From NCBI GenBank assembly GCA_025353085.1, contig JANXRI010000023.1, positions 1 to 18,511 on the forward strand: 18,511 nucleotides of DNA, written 5' to 3'. Made by a program: the position numbers and the translations under genes. The notes beneath the pieces are model-generated. The model did not search any database, was not told the origin of the DNA, and saw nothing but the letters and a program-made list of their open reading frames with translations. The stretch comes from Betaproteobacteria bacterium (GTDB lineage Bacteria > Pseudomonadota > Gammaproteobacteria > Burkholderiales > SG8-41). Shown piece by piece: positions 7,600 to 14,645 of the stretch (within the stretch, counting starts at the first letter, position 1; each line of letters begins with the position of its first letter).

Positions 7600-7685
7600 A
7601 AAATGCAGCAGAACAAACGATAGGCAAGCAGGTCTAAAGCGGCAAACTGATTTAGCGAATTGCGAATTCGGATCCATCACCTCAG

Positions 7686-8054
7686 ATGTTAGAAAACTAC
7701 TTTCCGATTCTGTTGTTCCTCGTCGTCGGCGCCGCCTTCGGCATAGCGCCTGTGCTGATGGGCAGCGGCATCAGCCGGCTGCTCGGCACCCATCGCCCCA
7801 ACATTGAGAAAAATTCGCCGTACGAATGCGGATTCGAGGCCTTCGAAGACGCGCGCATGAAGTTCGACGTGCGGTATTACCTCGTGGCCATCCTGTTCAT
7901 TCTGTTCGATCTCGAGATCGCTTTTTTGTTTCCGTGGGCGATCGTGCTGCGTGAGCTCGGGATGTTCGGCTTTCTTGCAATGCTCGTTTTCCTCGCGATT
8001 CTCGTCGTCGGCTTCGTCTACGAGTGGAAGAAAGGCGCGCTCGAATGGGATTGA
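7686..8054 (+). CDS. nuoA: NADH-quinone oxidoreductase subunit A
   Basis: A 122-residue membrane subunit of complex I with three helices (about 5-28, 60-82 and 90-112). The conserved loop after helix 1 carries PYECGFEAFEDARMKFDVRYY, whose cysteine lines the quinone-reaction region near NuoD and NuoH. The second helix LFILFDLEIAFLFPW has the family's acidic residues. It is the first gene of the operon. The ATG at 7686 (MLENYFPILLF) is the standard start, but CATCACCTCAG before it lacks a Shine-Dalgarno, unusual for an operon-leading gene. nuoB begins 15 bp downstream. Confidence 0.96.
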   Translation: MLENYFPILLFLVVGAAFGIAPVLMGSGISRLLGTHRPNIEKNSPYECGFEAFEDARMKFDVRYYLVAILFILFDLEIAFLFPWAIVLRELGMFGFLAMLVFLAILVVGFVYEWKKGALEWD

Positions 8055-8069
8055 TCCTGGGACCCCGAT

Positions 8070-8546
8070 ATGGCTGACGGCGGCGTGATGGATAAAGGGT
8101 TTGTCGTGACCAGCGTCGACACGTTGATCAACTGGACACGTACGGGCTCAATGTGGCCGATGACATTTGGCCTCGCCTGCTGCGCGGTCGAGATGATGCA
8201 TGCGGGCGCGTCGCGCTATGACCTCGACCGCTTCGGCATCGTGTTTCGCCCGAGCCCGCGCCAGTCGGACGTGATGATCGTGGCCGGCACGCTGTGCAAC
8301 AAGATGGCGCCGGCGCTGCGCAAGGTGTATGACCAGATGGCTGAGCCACGCTGGGTGATTTCGATGGGCTCGTGCGCGAACGGCGGTGGCTATTACCATT
8401 ATTCGTATTCGGTCGTGCGCGGCTGCGATCGCATCGTGCCCGTCGACATTTACGTGCCGGGCTGTCCGCCGACTGCCGAAGCGCTGCTGTACGGAATTAT
8501 CCAGTTGCAAAACAAGATCAAGCGCACGAACACGATCGCGCGCTGA
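8070..8546 (+). CDS. nuoB: NADH-quinone oxidoreductase subunit B
   Basis: A 158-residue peripheral-arm subunit holding cluster N2, the [4Fe-4S] centre that passes electrons to quinone. The ligands are C37 and C38 (GLACCAVEMM), C102 (GSCANGGGYYHY) and C132 (PGCPPTAEALLYG); the tandem cysteine pair is diagnostic. The ATG at 8070 gives MADGGVMDKGF, the usual length upstream of the conserved TLINWTRTGS. An in-frame ATG at 8088 is a shorter alternative. The C terminus KIKRTNTIAR is typical of betaproteobacteria. It lies 15 bp after nuoA and 14 bp before nuoC. Confidence 0.97.
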   Translation: MADGGVMDKGFVVTSVDTLINWTRTGSMWPMTFGLACCAVEMMHAGASRYDLDRFGIVFRPSPRQSDVMIVAGTLCNKMAPALRKVYDQMAEPRWVISMGSCANGGGYYHYSYSVVRGCDRIVPVDIYVPGCPPTAEALLYGIIQLQNKIKRTNTIAR

Positions 8547-8560
8547 AATGAGCGGGCCAG

Positions 8561-9169
8561 ATGACAACGCGTAGCGAAGCTCTTGTCGAGGGCATTCAGG
8601 CCGCCTTCGCCGAGAAAATTGCGTCGGTTTCCGCCGCGCTCGGCGAGGTCACGCTGGTCGTCAAGGCTGCCGATGCGATCGAGGTCATGACGGCATTGCG
8701 TGACCGCGGGGAGTTGCGCTTCGAACAGTTGATCGACATTTGCGGCGTCGATTACAGCGCGTACTCGGGTTACGAAGGACCGCGTTTTGCGGCGGTCTAC
8801 CATTTGCTGAGTCTCACGCACAACCACCGGCTTCGCGTCCGCGTGTTCTGCCCGCTCGACGATTTTCCGGTCGTCGATTCTGTCATCGGTGTATGGCCCG
8901 CAGCGAACTGGTTCGAGCGCGAAGCATTCGACTTGTTCGGCATCGTGTTCGACGGCCATCCCGACCTGCGCCGCATCCTGACCGACTATGGGTTCATCGG
9001 TCACCCGTTTCGCAAAGACTTCCCGGTTTATGGCAATGTCGAAATGCGTTACGACCCCGATCAGCAGCGCGTGATTTACCAGCCGGTTACGATCGAGCCG
9101 CGCGAGATCGTGCCGCGCGTTGTGCGTGAAGAGAATTACGCGGACAACGAAGGCTTCCGCAAGGGCTGA
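8561..9169 (+). CDS. nuoC: NADH-quinone oxidoreductase subunit C
   Basis: A 202-residue 30-kDa subunit of the connecting arm. The signature EREAFD is at 119-124 and HPDLRRILTDYGFIGHPF plus RKDFP fills 133-155; these pack against NuoB and NuoD. It has no cofactor. In E. coli it is fused to NuoD; here it stops 6 bp before nuoD, the betaproteobacterial arrangement. The ATG at 8561 gives a normal length. A nearer ATG at 8548 is out of frame. The last residues EENYADNEGFRKG are a normal family ending. Confidence 0.96.
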   Translation: MTTRSEALVEGIQAAFAEKIASVSAALGEVTLVVKAADAIEVMTALRDRGELRFEQLIDICGVDYSAYSGYEGPRFAAVYHLLSLTHNHRLRVRVFCPLDDFPVVDSVIGVWPAANWFEREAFDLFGIVFDGHPDLRRILTDYGFIGHPFRKDFPVYGNVEMRYDPDQQRVIYQPVTIEPREIVPRVVREENYADNEGFRKG

Positions 9170-9175
9170 TGCGGC

Positions 9176-10429
9176 ATGGCTGAAATTCGTAACTACACCA
9201 TGAACTTCGGTCCTCAACATCCGGCCGCGCACGGGGTGCTGCGCCTGGTGCTCGAGCTTGATGGTGAAGTCATTGAGCGCGCCGATCCGCATATCGGCTT
9301 ATTGCACCGCGCGACCGAAAAGCTCGCCGAGCACCGCACCTTCCTGCAGTCGGTGCCATACATGGACCGGCTCGATTACGTGTCGATGATGTGCAACGAG
9401 CACGCTTACGTGATGGCGATCGAAAAGTTGATAGGCGTCGACGTGCCGCTGCGCGCGCAATACATCCGCGTCATGTTCGACGAGATCACGCGCATCCTCA
9501 ATCACCTGTTGTGGATAGGCGCGCATGCGCTCGACGTGGGTGCTATGACCGTATTTTTGTATGCGTTCCGCGAGCGCGAAGATTTGATGGATTGCTATGA
9601 AGCGGTGTCCGGCGCCCGCATGCATGCCGCGTACTACCGGCCTGGCGGCGTATATCGCGATCTGCCCGACAGCATGCCGCAATACGAAGCGTCGCGAATT
9701 CATAACAAGACAGCGATCGGCAAGCTCAATGAAAACCGCCAGGGGTCGCTGCTCGACTTCATTGAGGACTTCACGCGCCGCTTTCCGGGCTATGTCGACG
9801 ACTACGAAACACTGCTGACCGACAATCGCATCTGGAAGCAGCGCACCGTCGGCATCGGCGTGGTGTCGCCCGAGTGCGCGAAGGCGCTCGGTTTCACCGG
9901 CCCGATGCTGCGCGGCTCCGGCATCGAATGGGACTTGCGCAAAAAGCAACCGTATGAGGTCTATGACCGCATGCAGTTCGACATCCCGGTCGGCGTCAAC
10001 GGCGATTGCTACGACCGCTACCTTGTGCGCATTGAAGAATTTCGCCAGTCGAACCGCATCGTTAAACAGTGCATCGAGTGGTTGCGCCAGAACCCGGGGC
10101 CGGTGATGACCGACAGCCACAAGGTCGCGCCGCCGTCGCGGGTGGCGATGAAGCAAAACATGGAGGAGCTGATCCACCACTTCAAGCTCTTCACCGAAGG
10201 AATGCACGTGCCGCCGGGCGAGACGTACGTGGCGATCGAGCATCCGAAAGGCGAATTCGGCATTTATCTGAGTTCAGACGGCGCAAACAAGCCGTACCGC
10301 CTGAAAATTCGCGCACCCGGTTACGTGCACCTGTCGGCGCTCGACGAGATGGTGCGCGGGCATATGATCGCCGACGTCGTCGCGATCATCGGCACGCAGG
10401 ACATCGTCTTCGGCGAGATAGACCGATGA
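9176..10429 (+). CDS. nuoD: NADH-quinone oxidoreductase subunit D
   Basis: A 417-residue 49-kDa subunit, related to the large subunit of [NiFe] hydrogenases, that builds the quinone pocket with NuoB and NuoH. The GPQHPAAHGVLRL loop carries H19, and Y68 sits in DRLDYVSM. Their 49-residue spacing equals that of the quinone-contacting His38/Tyr87 pair in Thermus Nqo4. The C-terminal IIGTQDIVFGEIDR is standard and the nickel-ligand cysteines of hydrogenases are absent, as expected. Its TGA overlaps the nuoE ATG (ATGA, 10426-10429), implying coupled translation. Confidence 0.97.
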   Translation: MAEIRNYTMNFGPQHPAAHGVLRLVLELDGEVIERADPHIGLLHRATEKLAEHRTFLQSVPYMDRLDYVSMMCNEHAYVMAIEKLIGVDVPLRAQYIRVMFDEITRILNHLLWIGAHALDVGAMTVFLYAFREREDLMDCYEAVSGARMHAAYYRPGGVYRDLPDSMPQYEASRIHNKTAIGKLNENRQGSLLDFIEDFTRRFPGYVDDYETLLTDNRIWKQRTVGIGVVSPECAKALGFTGPMLRGSGIEWDLRKKQPYEVYDRMQFDIPVGVNGDCYDRYLVRIEEFRQSNRIVKQCIEWLRQNPGPVMTDSHKVAPPSRVAMKQNMEELIHHFKLFTEGMHVPPGETYVAIEHPKGEFGIYLSSDGANKPYRLKIRAPGYVHLSALDEMVRGHMIADVVAIIGTQDIVFGEIDR

Positions 10430-10914
10430 ACGCGCCGCTTGCGTTGAGCCCCGCAGCACTCGCGCTGATCGACCAGGCGGTTGCGAAGTATCCGGCCGGC
10501 CAGAAACAATCGGCAGTGATGGCGGCATTGACGATCGCGCAGGACGAACAAGGCTGGCTGCCGGCGCCGACGATGGATTTCGTCGCGCAGTATCTCGGCA
10601 TGCCGCCTATAGCAGTTTATGAGGTCGCGAGCTTCTACACGATGTATGACCTGCGGCCGGTCGGCCGCTGCAAATTGTCGATTTGCACCAATCTGCCGTG
10701 CGCTTTGCAGGGCGCAACTGTGGCCGCCGCGCATCTCAAGCAAAAGCTCGGTATTGAATTTGGCGAGACCACGGCCGACGGCGCTTTCACGCTGAAGGAA
10801 GCCGAATGCCTGGGCGCCTGCGGCGATGCGCCGGTTGTGCTCGTCAACAATAAGCGTATGGCCTGCGCGATGACCGCCGACAAGCTCGATCAACTCATCG
10901 AGGAAATGAAATAA
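10426..10914 (+). CDS. nuoE: NADH-quinone oxidoreductase subunit E
   Basis: A 162-residue thioredoxin-like 24-kDa subunit carrying the off-pathway [2Fe-2S] cluster N1a next to the FMN of NuoF. The ligands are C87 and C92 (ICTNLPCAL) and C128 and C132 (AECLGACG), the exact C-x4-C...C-x3-C spacing of the family. The helical N-terminal domain with IAQDEQGWLP is present. The start ATG overlaps the nuoD stop by ATGA, and its TAA shares one base with the nuoF ATG (TAATG at 10912-10916). It is therefore translationally coupled on both sides. The same frame is open upstream into nuoD, but that stretch is an out-of-frame shadow. Confidence 0.97.
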   Translation: MNAPLALSPAALALIDQAVAKYPAGQKQSAVMAALTIAQDEQGWLPAPTMDFVAQYLGMPPIAVYEVASFYTMYDLRPVGRCKLSICTNLPCALQGATVAAAHLKQKLGIEFGETTADGAFTLKEAECLGACGDAPVVLVNNKRMACAMTADKLDQLIEEMK

Positions 10915-12227
10915 TGGGACTGCCTGTCGCGCCATTTGCCGATGGCCTCTTCGGTCCTGACGCCGTCATCATGAAAGGCATCACCGGCGCTAACTGGCGC
11001 TTGGACGACTACCTCGCGCGCGGCGGTTACGCTGCGCTTAAAAAAATCCTCGCCGAAAAAATTACGCCGGAACAGATTATCGCTGAACTCAAGAAGGGGG
11101 CGCTGCGCGGCCGCGGCGGCGCGGGCTTCCCGACAGGGCTCAAGTGGAGCTTTATGCCGAAGGGTTACACGGGTGCGAAATATCTCGTGTGCAATTCCGA
11201 CGAGGGCGAGCCGGGTACGTTCAAAGACCGCGACATCATGCGCTACAACCCGCACATCCTGATCGAAGGCATGGCGATTGGCGCATATGCAATGGGAATT
11301 CCGGTCGGCTACAACTACATCCATGGCGAAATCTGGGACGTCTACGAGCGCATGGAAGAAGCACTCGCTGAGGCGCGAGCGGCGGGCTTTATCGGCCCAA
11401 ATATTTTTGGCTCCGGGTTCAGTTTCGAACTCCACAACCACCACGGATGGGGCGCTTACATCTGCGGCGAAGAGACCGCATTGCTCGAGTCGCTCGAAGG
11501 CAAGAAGGGCCTCCCGCGGTTCAAGCCGCCTTTTCCGGCGAGCTATGGCCTTTATGGTAGGCCGACGACGATCAACAACACGGAAACGTTCGCCGCAGTG
11601 CCGTGGATTATCGATAACAGCGGCGACGCTTTCCTCGCGCTCGGCAAGCCCAACAACGGTGGCACCAAAATTTTCTCGGTCTCGGGGGACATTGCGCGAC
11701 CCGGCAACTATGAAGTGAAGCTTGGCACGCCGTTTGCCAAACTGCTTGAAATGGCGGGCGGCATGCGCGATGGCAAGAAGCTTAAGGCCGTCATTCCCGG
11801 CGGCTCGAGCATGCCGGTGTTGCCGGCTGACATTATGATGGCGACCGATATGGATTACGACTCGATCGCCAAAGCGGGCTCCATGCTGGGTTCGGGCGCT
11901 GTGATCGTGATGGATGAAACGCGCTGCATGGTGAAGTGTCTGCTGCGCCTCGCGTATTTCTATTACGAAGAATCGTGCGGCCAGTGCACGCCGTGCCGCG
12001 AAGGTACGGGCTGGCTTTACCGGATGGTCGATCGCATCGAGCATGGCCAGGGCAAAAGCTCGGACCTTGACCTTCTCAACGATGTTGCAGACAACATTCA
12101 GGGACGCACGATTTGCGCGCTCGGCGACGCGGCGGCAATGCCGGTGCGCGCGTTTATCAAGCACTACCGCGATGAATTTCAGCATCACATCGATCATAAG
12201 CAGTGTCTTGTGCCGGACTATATATAA
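10914..12227 (+). CDS. nuoF: NADH-quinone oxidoreductase subunit F (NADH/FMN binding)
   Basis: A 437-residue 51-kDa subunit that oxidises NADH through FMN. The glycine-rich nucleotide loop GRGGAGFPTGLKW is at 66-78. The FMN-contacting NSDEGEPGTFKDRD is at 94-107, and GEETAL (185-190) lies in the same site. Cluster N3 ligands are C355, C358 and C361 (ESCGQCTPCREG) and C401 (RTICALGD). The ATG at 10914 overlaps the nuoE stop. Residues before about 23 are longer and less conserved than in many orthologues, but no better start is available. Downstream the tight operon spacing is broken by a 78-bp insertion-like gap before nuoG. Confidence 0.97.
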   Translation: MGLPVAPFADGLFGPDAVIMKGITGANWRLDDYLARGGYAALKKILAEKITPEQIIAELKKGALRGRGGAGFPTGLKWSFMPKGYTGAKYLVCNSDEGEPGTFKDRDIMRYNPHILIEGMAIGAYAMGIPVGYNYIHGEIWDVYERMEEALAEARAAGFIGPNIFGSGFSFELHNHHGWGAYICGEETALLESLEGKKGLPRFKPPFPASYGLYGRPTTINNTETFAAVPWIIDNSGDAFLALGKPNNGGTKIFSVSGDIARPGNYEVKLGTPFAKLLEMAGGMRDGKKLKAVIPGGSSMPVLPADIMMATDMDYDSIAKAGSMLGSGAVIVMDETRCMVKCLLRLAYFYYEESCGQCTPCREGTGWLYRMVDRIEHGQGKSSDLDLLNDVADNIQGRTICALGDAAAMPVRAFIKHYRDEFQHHIDHKQCLVPDYI

Positions 12228-12231
12228 GGAG
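12226..12231 (+). promoter_or_regulatory. Displaced Shine-Dalgarno after nuoF
   Basis: AAGGAG, overlapping the nuoF TAA by two bases, is the strongest ribosome-binding sequence at this junction, yet the nuoG ATG is 74 nt away. It now lies 3 nt before a GTG that opens an 11-codon frame (12235-12270). Removing 12241-12304 would put it 10 nt before the nuoG ATG, so it is probably the original nuoG site. Confidence 0.6.
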
Positions 12232-12234
12232 AAC

Positions 12235-12270
12235 GTGACTCCCCACCCTCACCCCCGCCCCTCTCCCTGA
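12235..12270 (+). CDS. Possible 11-codon Pro-rich leader frame (speculative)
   Basis: GTG at 12235, preceded by AAGGAG, opens a short frame reading MTPHPHPRPSP and ending at TGA 12268-12270. Every second residue from position 3 is proline. It is out of frame with nuoG. Most of its sequence is the REP-like element, so it is probably a by-product of the insertion rather than an evolved leader peptide. Ribosomes leaving nuoF could still translate it. Confidence 0.2.
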   Translation: MTPHPHPRPSP

Positions 12271-12304
12271 GGGCGAGGGGAGGTAAGAGAGTCGCGAAGC
12301 GACT
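12241..12304 (+). repeat. REP-like palindromic element between nuoF and nuoG
   Basis: A C-rich strand (CCCCACCCTCACCCCCGCCC) runs into a palindrome. CCCCTC (12258-12263) pairs with GAGGGG (12275-12280), with inner CCC/GGG (12265-12267, 12271-12273) around a TGA loop. CC/GG (12255-12256, 12282-12283) extends it past one mismatch. A second, perfect hairpin AGTCGC-GAA-GCGACT follows (12290-12304), one base before the nuoG ATG. Base composition is unlike the flanking genes. CCCTCACCCC-type palindromes of this sort are widely dispersed between genes in proteobacteria. GACT occurs at both ends (12237-12240, 12301-12304) and may be a 4-bp target duplication, though 4 bp could be chance. Confidence 0.7.
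12279..12283 (+). promoter_or_regulatory. Alternative nuoG ribosome-binding site within the repeat
   Basis: GGAGG at the 3' side of the palindrome lies 22 nt before the nuoG ATG, too far for direct use. The perfect hairpin 12290-12304 occupies 15 of those bases. If it folds, the effective spacing is 7 nt, ideal for initiation. Part of the site can also be sequestered in the first hairpin. The functional role is inferred. Confidence 0.4.
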
Positions 12305-12305
12305 G

Positions 12306-14645
12306 ATGTTAGAAATTGAAGTCGACGGCCGCAAACTCGAAGTGCCCGAGGGCAGCACCGTAATGGATGCGACTAACAAGGCCGGCATCTATGTGCCGCA
12401 TTTCTGCTATCACAAGAAATTGTCGATCGCCGCGAACTGCCGCATGTGCCTGGTGCAGGTCGAGAAGGCGCCGAAGCCGCTGCCGGCGTGCGCGACGCCG
12501 GTCACCAACGGCATGAAGGTGTTCACGCACTCCGAGCAGGCGACTGACGCGCAAAAAGGCGTGATGGAGTTTCTGCTGATCAACCATCCGCTCGACTGCC
12601 CGATTTGCGACCAGGGCGGCGAATGCCAGTTGCAGGATCTGGCGGTCGGTTACGGCGCCAGCGGCTCGCGCTACGATGAGCCGAAACGCGTCGTCAACAA
12701 CAAAAATTTGGGCCCGCTGATTGCGACGGACATGACGCGCTGCATTCATTGCACGCGCTGCGTGCGCTTTGGCCAAGAGATTGCCGGCGTCATGGAGCTC
12801 GGCATGATCGGCCGCGGCGAGCACGCTGAAATTATTTCGTTCGTCGGCAAAACCGTTGATTCTGAATTGTCCGGCAATATGATCGATCTGTGCCCGGTCG
12901 GCGCGCTCACGTCGAAACCGTTTCGCTACAGCGCGCGCACTTGGGAATTGACGCGCCACACGTCGGTGAGTCCGCATTGCGGCCTCGGCTCCAACCTGAC
13001 CGTGCAGGTCAAACAAAATCGCGTCATGCGGGTGCTGCCGCTCGAGAATGAAGCGATTAATGAATGCTGGCTGTCCGACAAAGACCGGTTTGCATACGAA
13101 GGACTCAATTCCGCTGACCGTCTGGTCAGGCCGATGATCAAGGCCGACGGCAGCTGGCGCGAAGTCGACTGGCAGGTCGCGCTTGAATTCGTCGCGAGCG
13201 GCCTGCAAAAAGTGCGCGATCAGCACGGCGCAGCCCAGATCGGTGCGCTCGCCACGCCGCATCAAACGCTTGAAGAGTTATATCTGCTGCAGAAACTCGC
13301 GCAGGGCTTAGGCGGCGCGAATGTCGACTTCCGGCTGCGCCAATCCGATTTCGGCGCCGATCGACAAGTCGTGCCATGGCTTGGCATGCCGATCGCCGAC
13401 ATCGGTACGCTCGATCGCGTCCTGATTGTTGGCAGCATGCTCAGAAAAGACCATCCATTGCTCGCCAACCGCCTGCGTCAGGCGGCCAAGCAGCAATTAC
13501 AAATCAATCTGATCAATCCGGTCGACGACGACCTGTTGATGCGGGTCGCGAACAAGGCCATCGTCGCACCCTCGCAACTTGCGCATGCGCTCGCGCAGGT
13601 GATCAAGGCAATTGCGAACGCGAAACAAGCACCGGTGCCGGCAGACGTTGCTGCGGTCGAGGTAAGCGAAGTCGCGCAGCGCATCGCCGACAGCCTGGTC
13701 ACTGGTCAGAATTCAGCAATCTTGCTTGGTAATTTCGCGCAGCATCATCCGGCCGCTACCCAGTTGCACGCGCTTGTGCAGACGCTTGCTGACATAAGCG
13801 GCGCAAAATTCGGCTTCCTGGGCGAAGCCGCCGGCAGCGTCGGCGGTTATGTTGCAGGTGCGGCAGTCGGCATGAATGCAGGCGAGTTATTGGCACAGCC
13901 GCGCAAAGCTTACGTCCTGCTCGGGGCCGAACCGGAAGTCGATTGTTTCGACCCGCGGGCAGCGATGGCCGCAATGAAAAACGCCGAGTTCGTCGTCGCA
14001 CTGTCTCCGTATCAACATCGCGCGCTCGAGTACGCGCACGCATTGCTGCCAGTTTCGCCGTTCACCGAAACGTCCGGCACTTTCGTCAGCACCGAAGGCC
14101 GCGTGCAAAGTTTTCGTGGATTGGTGCAGCCGCTGGCAGAAACGCGGCCGGCGTGGAAAGTATTGCGCGTGCTGGGCAATCTGCTCGGTGCTGCGGGTTT
14201 CGATTACGACAGCAGTGAAGCTGTGTTGAAAGAAGCGCTCGCAGGTGCGGACGTGGCCTCACGCTTGAATAACCGCCTGGCCGCTACTGCAATCGGCAAC
14301 GTCAATGTTCAAGCGGCAGGCATCGAGCGCATTGGTGAAGTGCCGATTTACCACGCCGATCCGATCGTGCGCCGCTCGATTCCACTGCAAAAAACGCGCG
14401 ATGCCGCCGAGCCGGTCGCCATGATGCACGGCGACTTGTTTGCACAGCTTAAATTGCGCGACGGCGATCAGGTCAAAATCAGTCAAGGCGGCGGCTCGGT
14501 GGTGCTCGCGGCAGCGAGCGACGACAAATTGCCGGCGAACTGCGTGCGCGTAGCGGCGGCACGTCAAATGACGGCCGAACTTGGCGGCATGATTGGCGCG
14601 GTCACTGTCGAGCGCGTTGAATCCCGGCAAAAGGTGGCAGTGTGA
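12306..14645 (+). CDS. nuoG: NADH-quinone oxidoreductase subunit G
   Basis: A 779-residue 75-kDa subunit that wires electrons through three clusters. N1b [2Fe-2S] ligands are C34, C45, C48 and C62. N5 has the His ligand H94 with C98, C101 and C107. N4 ligands are C146, C149, C152 and C196. The rest is a molybdopterin-oxidoreductase-like domain without a catalytic role. The extra N7 cluster of E. coli is absent: the corresponding region reads SVSPHCGLGSN (220-230) with one cysteine, and the fourth site reads LSDKDRF. This agrees with the shorter length (E. coli about 908). The ATG at 12306 gives the family's MLEIEVDGRKLEVPEG. It ends in a GTGA overlap with nuoH. Confidence 0.96.
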   Translation: MLEIEVDGRKLEVPEGSTVMDATNKAGIYVPHFCYHKKLSIAANCRMCLVQVEKAPKPLPACATPVTNGMKVFTHSEQATDAQKGVMEFLLINHPLDCPICDQGGECQLQDLAVGYGASGSRYDEPKRVVNNKNLGPLIATDMTRCIHCTRCVRFGQEIAGVMELGMIGRGEHAEIISFVGKTVDSELSGNMIDLCPVGALTSKPFRYSARTWELTRHTSVSPHCGLGSNLTVQVKQNRVMRVLPLENEAINECWLSDKDRFAYEGLNSADRLVRPMIKADGSWREVDWQVALEFVASGLQKVRDQHGAAQIGALATPHQTLEELYLLQKLAQGLGGANVDFRLRQSDFGADRQVVPWLGMPIADIGTLDRVLIVGSMLRKDHPLLANRLRQAAKQQLQINLINPVDDDLLMRVANKAIVAPSQLAHALAQVIKAIANAKQAPVPADVAAVEVSEVAQRIADSLVTGQNSAILLGNFAQHHPAATQLHALVQTLADISGAKFGFLGEAAGSVGGYVAGAAVGMNAGELLAQPRKAYVLLGAEPEVDCFDPRAAMAAMKNAEFVVALSPYQHRALEYAHALLPVSPFTETSGTFVSTEGRVQSFRGLVQPLAETRPAWKVLRVLGNLLGAAGFDYDSSEAVLKEALAGADVASRLNNRLAATAIGNVNVQAAGIERIGEVPIYHADPIVRRSIPLQKTRDAAEPVAMMHGDLFAQLKLRDGDQVKISQGGGSVVLAAASDDKLPANCVRVAAARQMTAELGGMIGAVTVERVESRQKVAV

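Noticed and set aside
7664..7675. Adjacent GAATTC and GGATCC (EcoRI and BamHI sites), as in a cloning polylinker
   Set aside because: There is no other vector sequence nearby, and the surrounding gene order secG-tRNA-nuoA is native. Two chance hexamers are more likely than a cloning scar, though a read check would settle it.
7505..7685. Integration (att) site at the tRNA-Leu 3' end
   Set aside because: tRNA-Leu genes are common integration targets, but no repeat of the tRNA 3' end, integrase or foreign-looking gene is present; nuoA follows directly.
10890..12197. A 435-codon open frame antisense to nuoF, and a 328-codon one antisense to ftsH (2260-3246)
   Set aside because: Both lie wholly opposite unmistakable genes in GC-rich DNA, where the complementary frame often stays open. 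The peptides are rich in His, Arg and Ala and show no recognisable domain.
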